Of a stretch of 5,079 nucleotides of DNA, positions 4,855 to 5,079 are shown piece by piece. Position 1 is the first letter of the stretch. Every line of letters starts with the position of its first letter. The translations under genes and the position numbers were made by a program. The notes beneath the pieces were generated by a model. It saw nothing but the letters and a program-made list of their open reading frames with translations, searched no databases and was not told the origin of the DNA. This DNA comes from Treponema sp. (lineage in GTDB: Bacteria; Spirochaetota; Spirochaetia; Treponematales; Treponemataceae): the NCBI GenBank assembly GCA_024699205.1, contig JAILQA010000301.1, forward strand, positions 1 through 5,079, in the 5' to 3' direction.

Positions 4855-5079
4855 CGGAAGTCCAAAAGGTAAAAGAAGTAATTCGCTAAGACTGGCAAAA
4901 AGCTTTGCAGAAGGAATAAAAGCTGAAAAAGAAGCAGCAGAAGAAGCTGTAGAAATTGAGGAAGTTGAACTTGCTTCATTAAAAATTGCTTCTTGCCGAG
5001 GTTGTTTTGCCTGCTGGAAAGCTACTCCCGGTAATTGTGTAATTAAGGATGATGTTCCTGCAATTCTTCAAAAGGAACT
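4835..5079 (+). CDS. NAD(P)H-dependent FMN reductase / iron-sulfur flavoprotein-like oxidoreductase, N-terminal 81 residues (3' end outside window)
   Basis: The frame is open to the window end. Residues 1-12 (MKILLINGSPKG) form the first strand and the phosphate-binding loop of flavodoxin-like FMN proteins; SNSLRLAKSFAEGI (15-28) is the following helix. An acidic helix and strand (about 30-50) lead to Cys54, Cys57, Cys60 and Cys68 in CRGCFACW...NC, then KDDVPAI, typical of the NADPH-dependent FMN reductase superfamily. The spacing CX2CX2CX7C fits the compact motif that holds a [4Fe-4S] cluster in iron-sulfur flavoproteins such as Isf of Methanosarcina thermophila; many anaerobe relatives with similar cysteines are uncharacterised and may not bind a cluster. 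Expected role: electron transfer from a reduced cofactor to oxygen, peroxide, quinone or a foreign compound in the cytoplasm. It overlaps the PadR gene by 20 bp and is probably under PadR control. Confidence 0.85.
   Translation, partial: MKILLINGSPKGKRSNSLRLAKSFAEGIKAEKEAAEEAVEIEEVELASLKIASCRGCFACWKATPGNCVIKDDVPAILQKE

Overview
The window is low-GC DNA (roughly one third G+C by eye) from a Gram-negative-type bacterium. It encodes an outer-membrane TolC-family protein, and genes start with good AGGAG-like ribosome sites. Base composition, Phe/Lys/Ile-rich proteins and gene style suggest a host-associated or anaerobic spirochaete of the Treponema type. That assignment is inference; no rRNA or other phylogenetic marker is present.

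Left part (1-2568, all minus strand): a response regulator gene and a histidine kinase gene overlap by 8 bp and form a two-component operon. After 110 bp comes the start of a TolC-family outer-membrane efflux gene that leaves the window at base 1. The response regulator promoter region and the efflux gene promoter region share a near-identical 23-bp block (21/23 matches) in the same orientation, at almost the same distance from the start codon. It contains two AAGGTT hexamers 11 bp apart, the layout expected for an OmpR/PhoB-type regulator. The simplest reading is that the regulator controls its own operon and the adjacent efflux operon. The kinase has almost no extracytoplasmic domain, so the signal is probably sensed in or at the membrane.

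Middle (2569-3541): a divergent 193-bp region carries a good sigma-70 promoter for a plus-strand ZIP-family metal transporter. Small direct and inverted repeats cluster on and just upstream of its -35 box.

Right part (3562-5079): a minus-strand gene for a small exported protein of unknown function ends 20 bp from the transporter gene. Divergent from it, a PadR-family repressor gene has a consensus promoter (TTGACA, 17 bp, TATAAT). The spacer of this promoter is almost entirely a perfect palindrome, and a second copy lies 30 bp downstream at the predicted transcription start. The PadR gene overlaps by 20 bp the start of a flavodoxin-fold oxidoreductase with a compact cysteine motif (CX2CX2CX7C) like that of iron-sulfur flavoproteins; this gene leaves the window at base 5079. 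Together they look like a self-repressed regulator-flavoenzyme operon.

No RNA genes, mobile elements or CRISPR arrays were seen, and no clear intrinsic terminators. No gap between genes exceeds 200 bp.
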